Shown here in pieces: positions 58,575 through 64,000 of a stretch of 64,000 nt of DNA. The stretch comes from Dactylellina haptotyla. Its lineage: Eukaryota; Ascomycota; Orbiliomycetes; Orbiliales; Orbiliaceae. Under the pieces are notes generated by a model. The model was not told the DNA's origin, ran no database searches, and worked only from the letters and a program-made list of their open reading frames with translations. The stretch spans positions 6,200,001 to 6,264,000 of the forward strand of contig CM062379.1 in NCBI GenBank assembly GCA_031310005.1, written 5' to 3'. Position 1 is the first letter of the stretch. Each line of letters starts with the position of its first letter. A program made the translations under genes and the position numbers.

Positions 58575-59750
58575 TCATCTCCAGTTCCCTTTCCAATGAT
58601 GCCTCAACAGCGCCATACCATCCTCGGCTCCGGATGGCGCCGGTGCCCACTTCTCCTTCGTCAAAAGCAATAAATCCCCATACTTGCGAATCTCCTGCAT
58701 ATGTGCGATTTCTTCATCTCCAACCGCTCTCCCGTGTATCGCGTTGATATATTCCCTCACTAACTTTGTCCACAACCCCGGCCCAGACAGCCTCAGAATT
58801 TGTATATCTTCATACCACAAATCTTCGATTTCGCATACTTTTCCAGTGCTATCTATTCTTTCATTGAGAACTCGCGCAACCAAAGTTTCAATTGTCCTAT
58901 TGAGCACAATATGCCCGGGCTGTGCCATCACCGCCCACTGTAAGAACTGTATCCGGCCCGTCAACTGATACCGATCCATCTGCCAGTCCAGGGAATGCTG
59001 CCCATCTGGTGTAAGGATCGATTCGATACCTACTACAATTCCATAGTTCTGAAACTGCTCGAACCACTCATCAATTGGAATACGGCATGTGGTATCGATA
59101 TCGGTATATACCCCGCCGTACTTGTAAATTAACAGATATCTCAGCAAATCGAATGCGATCACTCGTTGTTGCAGTTCAACATAAACTTTGATGATATCTG
59201 GCCGATCTGCGTACTCCGTTCTAACAAAGTTCTCGGCATCAATATCTGAGAATATGGTGTGCTCCCAACCTGGGTTGAAAGCCCGCCAAGTAAGCCAACT
59301 CTCGCGGATGTAGTCTGCCTGAGACCATATGTTTTGAGGATTGATACGATTCTTCCATTTTTGCCAAATTTTCTTGGGAATAGCCGTACCATTCAAAACT
59401 CCATTACCAGACCCTACCTGAGAGAAGTCATTGCTTGACTTTGCCAATCTTCGCGGTCTCGATTCTTTCAACATAGCATTCGATTTCGGTAGCGGGGGTG
59501 CTATTTTGACAGGCGGAGCGAGTTGTATGTGATGTCGCGGCCCTCCATTATCTTCCACCACTTGCTGGCCGACTTGGTTCTGGCTTAAATCTGGAATATC
59601 TCGCTGCTCTTGTGAAATTGAGTCCTGGAGTTGTATGCTAGATGGTACGGTTGCAGGCCATGGGGAGGATAGAGATTTTTTGATGATAGCGAATACTAAA
59701 ATGAGGATGATAGCCACCATCACCAAGTCAACTTTGGCATTGGGGTGCAT
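58575..59750 (-). CDS. Och1-like alpha-mannosyltransferase (GT32), type II membrane protein
   Basis: Golgi glycosyltransferase that probably adds mannose from GDP-mannose to N-glycans or related glycans. A single exon encodes 391 residues. An N-terminal membrane anchor (VDLVMVAIILILVFAIIKKS, residues ~8-27) and a Pro/Gln-rich stem precede the catalytic domain. The domain has the GT32 features IPKKIWQKWK, ESWLTWRAFNPGWEHTIFSD, AFDLLRYLLIYKYGGVYTD and the metal-binding DxD in YTDIDT, then AQPGHIVLNRTIE and GPGLWTKLV. These blocks characterise Och1/Hoc1-type enzymes. Moulds have several paralogues, so which Och1-like role it has is not known. It is divergent from the RBR ligase gene. Confidence 0.9.
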   Translation of the reverse strand: MHPNAKVDLVMVAIILILVFAIIKKSLSSPWPATVPSSIQLQDSISQEQRDIPDLSQNQVGQQVVEDNGGPRHHIQLAPPVKIAPPLPKSNAMLKESRPRRLAKSSNDFSQVGSGNGVLNGTAIPKKIWQKWKNRINPQNIWSQADYIRESWLTWRAFNPGWEHTIFSDIDAENFVRTEYADRPDIIKVYVELQQRVIAFDLLRYLLIYKYGGVYTDIDTTCRIPIDEWFEQFQNYGIVVGIESILTPDGQHSLDWQMDRYQLTGRIQFLQWAVMAQPGHIVLNRTIETLVARVLNERIDSTGKVCEIEDLWYEDIQILRLSGPGLWTKLVREYINAIHGRAVGDEEIAHMQEIRKYGDLLLLTKEKWAPAPSGAEDGMALLRHHWKGNWR

Positions 59751-60554
59751 TATAATATTGGTCTTTGAGTATTAAATAAAAGCTAAGGCGATTCCAGTAC
59801 TTGCCATTTGAAGATGTAGGTTTTTTAGGTCTGATTAATATATCGTAAATCAGATGTCTATTAATAAATGATACTCGCTGACGCGCTGCGACTTTATTCT
59901 GCTTTGAGATTCTGCCCGAACATCAATTTATATATCTATATAATGATACCAGGATTTAAGCCCACACGTTTTCCGTTTCTATGGCCCAAGAATTATCGGT
60001 CTCGGCCCATTAATAATTAATGCATTGGGGTGCGGCTCTTGGATTACATCCATGTTCTGACTCACGGTCTGAAAAGGTACAGGTGCATATTTAGGTTTTC
60101 ATCACAATAAAAATTTCCGACATGAAACCCGCACCGTTTAGCTTAAAGATGCTAGTAATTAGGAACATTCAGTATCCCCCCAAAAATACCCTCCCCGTTT
60201 AACTGAAGCTTCTTTGATTTGAACGCTGGCGCATCTTCAGCTGGGAGCAGGCGTATGCTACGTATAAGCGTATGCGAACTGACGTCGTGGATGCGTTGCG
60301 TTGCGGGACTTGGGCTCGAACCGGCCTTAGTAATGCAATGGCAATTGGGCCTCAAACCTCACTCGGACCCTTTCGTCGTGACTCTCACCAGCTCCTCTTT
60401 CCGCCATGACTCAGTTGGAAATTATAAAACTTCACAGACCGCTCGGGGTCTTCTCTTCTCAAAAACCATCATCATCCTTCGGGTAGCACAGTAACACACC
60501 GAAATTGCAAAAAAGAACCTAAACCACCATCACCTGGATCTGGAACCTACCAAC
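59751..60554. promoter_or_regulatory. Divergent promoter region (mannosyltransferase / RBR ligase)
   Basis: Two start codons face apart across 804 bases. The right part carries a Gcn4/CpcA-type site followed by a TATA box, listed next; the left part is AT-rich. Confidence 0.55.
60407..60429 (+). promoter_or_regulatory. Gcn4/CpcA site TGACTCA with TATAAAA box
   Basis: TGACTCA at 60407-60413, the canonical cross-pathway (CpcA/Gcn4) element, is followed 9 bp later by TATAAAA at 60423-60429, 126 bp before the RBR-ligase ATG. The arrangement suggests amino-acid-starvation control; that is inference from motifs. Confidence 0.4.
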
Positions 60555-62840
60555 ATGCGCCAAAGTAAAGGAAAAGGAAAGCAGAAGGCAGCTGTCGCCA
60601 CTCCTGCCCCTCCACCACCTCCTCCAACGCTCATCCGCACAAACACCGCCGCCTCCGATATCCTCTCCTCCCAAATATCCACCCTTGCACTCGAACCCTC
60701 CGCTGGTATCTCCAGCGACGATGAACGTATCCTCGAAATCTCTACTATTGCCGTCATATACCCTGAATTCTCGAAAATCGGGAAACTCGGTGGGTCTTTC
60801 GATATCGAAATAACCCCTTCCGCTCCAATAACCACTACTTTCACTCTCCTCGACGGTGGCGAAGACGTAAAAAGAGAAGAAACGGCAGAGATTACCCATT
60901 TACCACCACTTACCTTTGAATTTCAGCTGCCCAAGGGATACCCGTACGATACGCCGCCGAATTTTAGACTCGTTAGCAGCTGGTTAGAAGCAGATGTTCT
61001 ATCTAGGCTAAAGGCAGAATTGGTGGAAACATGGGAAAGTTTGCGGGATCAGGCCATCTTTTCTTGTATCGATACGCTACAGAGTTCCGCGGACAGGTTA
61101 TTCGACTTACCAGTTCCGCTATCCGTGAGGGTCAATCAGAAGCAGAAGATTGGGATTTTGGAGTATGATCGGGCGATGAAGGTTAAGAAGTTTAATGAGG
61201 GAACTTTTGATTGTATGTCTCGTTGTTTGGAGGAATCTCTGAGATATATAGAGAGTTTTTGCTGACATGCACGACTAACATAGGTGGCATCTGCTTGGAA
61301 CCGCGGAAAGGGCTCGTTTGCCACAGAATTCACCAGTGCGGCCATGTTTTCTGCAAACCGTGCTTGAAGGAGTATTTCTCTGCCATGATCAAAGAAGGAG
61401 ACGTCACGAGCGTCCAGTGTCTGAATTACGTCTGCGGAAAGGACCTGCCGCCCGAAGAGGTCGTTGATGAGGAGGGGAATATCCACAAGATCCCCCGAAA
61501 ACCAGGGGCTATAGCGCCGGCCGAGCTGCAATTGCTCGTGGAGCATGATATGGTTGAAAGATTTCTCAAACTCAAGCGAAAACGAGCCTTCGAATCCATG
61601 AAGAATGTTGTCTACTGCCCGAGGAACTTTTGCAGAGGGCCAGCGCTGCGAGATAGTGGAGAAGACCAATTGGCAATCTGCCAGGATTGCTCTTTGGCGT
61701 TTTGCGCCGACTGTGGGAAGACATGGCATGGTTACAAGGCTTCTTGCAGGATCCCTGGTGTCATTAAGACCGAGGAGGAAGCAAAGGAACAGAAGCTTAC
61801 AGAAGAGTTTTTGGAAACAAGTTGCACACCTTGTCCTACCTGTCTTATTCCCATATCGAAATCTGGAGGTTGCAATCATATGGTACGTTTGCTTGCTGAC
61901 TTTTCTCTAATATGTCTATGCTTACAATCATTGTCTGTAGTATTGTTCGAGATGTGGAACGCATTTCTGTCTGTTGTGCGGCGCATTCCTATTCGCAGAT
62001 AATCCGTACCAACACTACAGTCAGACGAAGAGTTCCTGTTACAATAGATTGTGGGAAGGTGTCGACGAGAAAGGAGAAATTGTGCCACCGCCTCCTCCAC
62101 CTGCTGTCGAAGAACCTCCGCAGCCGATGATGATACAGATTGTGGTGCCTGGGCAGGCACCCAGGGACATCAATCAGCCCGCAGCGGCAGCTGCCGTGGC
62201 CCCTAGGGTAGAGCCACATGCAGATGCCACAACCGAGGCTGGCCCAGCAGATCCTCTTGATATTGTCGCTGGACCGAGCGAGCCAGCCGAAGCACACTCC
62301 GAAGCCACAGATGCTAGCACCTCGCAGGCATCCGAATCCGAGGAAGAAGAAGAAGACGATACACCACTCACGCCGTTATCTCCTGAAGATGAAGGGGAGT
62401 TCTGGGTTATTTACGGGCGTAACGAATGTTTCTCTGAAGGCTATCATATGCTCGAGGCAAATCTGACCATTGCTGAAATCGCTGAGTTCCTGCGCGATTG
62501 GGCTATGTCTATCAACGAACACCGCAAGAACAAGATGGGCTTGGGTGCTTACTGGAGGCGACTTGTTGAATGGAGAAGAAAGGTCAGAGACCCGAGGTTA
62601 AAGAACAAGCAGATCGAATTTGGGGGCTTTCAATTTACCGATGAGGCCCTCAAAGCTGCCAAACAGGTGAAAAGAACGGAAGAGGAAGAGTTGCAACGGC
62701 GATGGTGGGATATCTGGATGGGTGGTATGTGGGAGATAGCAGCGAATAAGGAGTGGAATGAGGATGAAGTGAAGAAGGAAGAAGATGAACTCAAAGATTT
62801 TGTAGGGTTAAGAAATCACCCAGCTGCGATTCAGCCCTAA
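60555..62840 (+). CDS. ITT1: RWD-RBR E3 ubiquitin ligase (RNF14/Itt1 type)
   Basis: RING-between-RING ligase that forms a ubiquitin thioester; yeast Itt1 interacts with translation termination factors and human RNF14 acts on stalled ribosomes. Exons 60555-61212, 61284-61882 and 61941-62840 give 718 residues. An N-terminal Pro-rich tail leads to an RWD domain (~60-210; FQLPKGYPYDTPPNF). RING1 begins at Cys220 (CGICLEPRKG), followed by the IBR (CQDCSLAFCADCGKTWHG) and RING2 with CPTCLIPISKSGGCNHM, where Cys416 is the predicted catalytic residue; RING2 continues YCSRCGTHFCLLCG after the splice. The C-terminus has an acidic Ser-rich block and a helical tail. The RWD plus RBR order is diagnostic of the RNF14/Itt1 group. 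Confidence 0.92.
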
Positions 62841-63320
62841 GACGGTTTGTGAGGGTGGGAACACAGCGCAGCTATATGTATATACAGATTCTTTGCTTTT
62901 TAGCGAGCGAGCTGTCTGTGTTTTATATTTTTAAATTATTTTTTATCCAAAGCATCTTTTTGAAGCATACTAGAATCAAATTTTGTGACCTGGGAGAGTT
63001 TCATCCTGGATAGTCTCGTTGGCCAGACGGGGCAGTTTTGCTGGCAACGAGACTACATCCTGAACAATCTGAACCTACTCTCATCCTATAGCGAAATCTT
63101 GAATCTGATGCGGCTCTGCCGTGTTGTTTTGTGGTTGTGTAATCGATAGCCCATCGCCTAGATTTTGCTTTTTCTGGTGTTCAAAATTTTGATATTGGAA
63201 CTTCGCACCCCACAATCCGAGACCCGCTTCATCCCGCCAAACATCTATCTCGACAACCTTCAAATCCCCTCCACATACGACTCCGAACGCAAAAGGGATC
63301 CTCGATATCCGACTGTTACT
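62841..63320 (+). promoter_or_regulatory. Upstream region of prohibitin-2
   Basis: These 480 bases between two plus-strand genes hold the RBR-ligase 3' end and the prohibitin promoter. An in-frame ATG at 63165 exists but would add residues foreign to prohibitins. Confidence 0.5.
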
Positions 63321-64000
63321 ATGGAACCGAGTCAATCCCCGAGAGAGGCCTGGGAGCGCCTCGTCCGAACTGTCCAGCAGCGAGCTCAGCAGGGCGGCCG
63401 TGGCGGCCGAATGCCTGGTGGTTCTCCACGCGGCCTCATCGGTGGAGGAGCTGCGCTGTTCCTTCTGGGTGGTCTGGCGATAACTGCCAACAATGCTCTA
63501 TTCAACGGTATATAATCTTTTATAGCCCATTTTCTACAAGTTTTTATAACGATGACTCGAAGCTGACGAATGTGTCTCCTACAGTCGATGGTGGTCACAG
63601 AGCTATCAAGTACACCAGACTGGGTGGTGTCAAGCAAGAAATATACAGTGAAGGTATACTCACACCCTTCTCCACCAACACTCTACATCAATATCTAACG
63701 AAGTTTTGAAAAATCTAAGGAACCCATTTCATGATCCCATGGTTCGAAACACCAATTACATATGACGTCCGCGCCAGACCTCGTAACGTCGCCTCCCTCA
63801 CCGGCACAAAGGACTTACAGATGGTCAACATCACCTGCCGTGTGCTCTCCCGTCCTCGCGTTGAAGCTCTTCCCTTAATCTATCGAACTCTCGGCGTCGA
63901 CTATGACGAGCGTGTGCTGCCATCCATCGTGAACGAAGTTCTGAAGTCTGTTGTCGCACAGTTCAACGCCTCGCAGTTAATCACACAGAGAGAGGCTGTC
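63321..64000 (+). CDS. PHB2: Prohibitin-2, 3' partial
   Basis: Subunit of the ring-shaped prohibitin complex of the mitochondrial inner membrane, which stabilises respiratory proteins with m-AAA protease. Exons 63321-63507, 63585-63653 and 63720 to the window edge are seen. After a Gly/Arg-rich N-terminus comes the membrane anchor ([20 protein letters not shown]), then the Phb2 core: [16 protein letters not shown], the [20 protein letters not shown] block and the SPFH region continuing to [14 protein letters not shown]. The extended Arg/Gly N-terminus and the TxFMIPWF(E/D) block identify Phb2 rather than Phb1. The coiled-coil C-terminus lies outside the window. The start was chosen because the sequence before 63321 is not prohibitin-like. 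Confidence 0.95.

Noticed and set aside
60300-60325. B-box-like GGTTCGAGCCC on the minus strand
   Set aside because: The 5-bp T-stem does not form and no upstream A-box fits.

Overview
This window is nuclear DNA from a filamentous ascomycete (Pezizomycotina). The genes are split by short GT-AG introns, mostly 45-140 nt, often with a TACTAAC- or CTAAC-like branch point. The proteins are typical fungal housekeeping products, several with the long low-complexity extensions usual in moulds. The class cannot be fixed from sequence alone; Leotiomycetes is a guess. All gene models were spliced by eye: I required phase-compatible exons and continuity of the protein family across each junction.

Layout. 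(1) 1-10 kb: the 3' part of a PP2A activator (PTPA/Rrd1), then on the minus strand a very long ABC-G (PDR, Snq2-like) drug-efflux pump and a flavin-binding split-barrel protein. (2) 11.9-21.1 kb: a class III sirtuin of SIRT5 type, a 54-residue protein with a cysteine at every third position, the rRNA-processing factor Bud22, an easily missed two-exon gene for a 60-residue protein, and a 1162-residue coiled-coil protein. (3) 21.1-33.4 kb: gene-poor; a small unknown protein near 24-25 kb and the autophagy factor Atg13 on the minus strand, with 3.5 kb of gene-free DNA behind its start. (4) 33.4-41.4 kb: the tRNA 2'-O-methyltransferase Trm7 divergent from a WDR7/rabconnectin-3-beta-like WD protein, then a secreted type B carboxylesterase. 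(5) 41.4-49.2 kb: a 7.8-kb stretch with no supportable gene, partly AT-rich, ending at an orphan two-exon gene. (6) 50.4-64 kb: dense again: a low-complexity protein of unresolved 5' end, Not4 (CCR4-NOT E3 ligase), NDUFS3 (complex I), an Och1-like mannosyltransferase, an RWD-RBR ubiquitin ligase (RNF14/Itt1 type) and the 5' part of prohibitin-2.

The genes do not form a metabolic cluster; apart from shared promoters they look functionally independent (phosphatase control, drug efflux, protein deacylation, ribosome and tRNA maturation, autophagy, V-ATPase/endosome traffic, mRNA decay and ubiquitin, mitochondrial respiration and prohibitin, glycosylation). I saw no rRNA or tRNA gene, CRISPR array, intact transposon or virus-like element. 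The most interesting items are small ones: the period-3 cysteine protein, the hidden 60-residue gene, two 24-nt in-frame sequences that look exactly like introns but are far below normal fungal intron size, very small exons in the sirtuin, Trm7 and esterase genes, and the unresolved junction between Not4 and its downstream neighbour.
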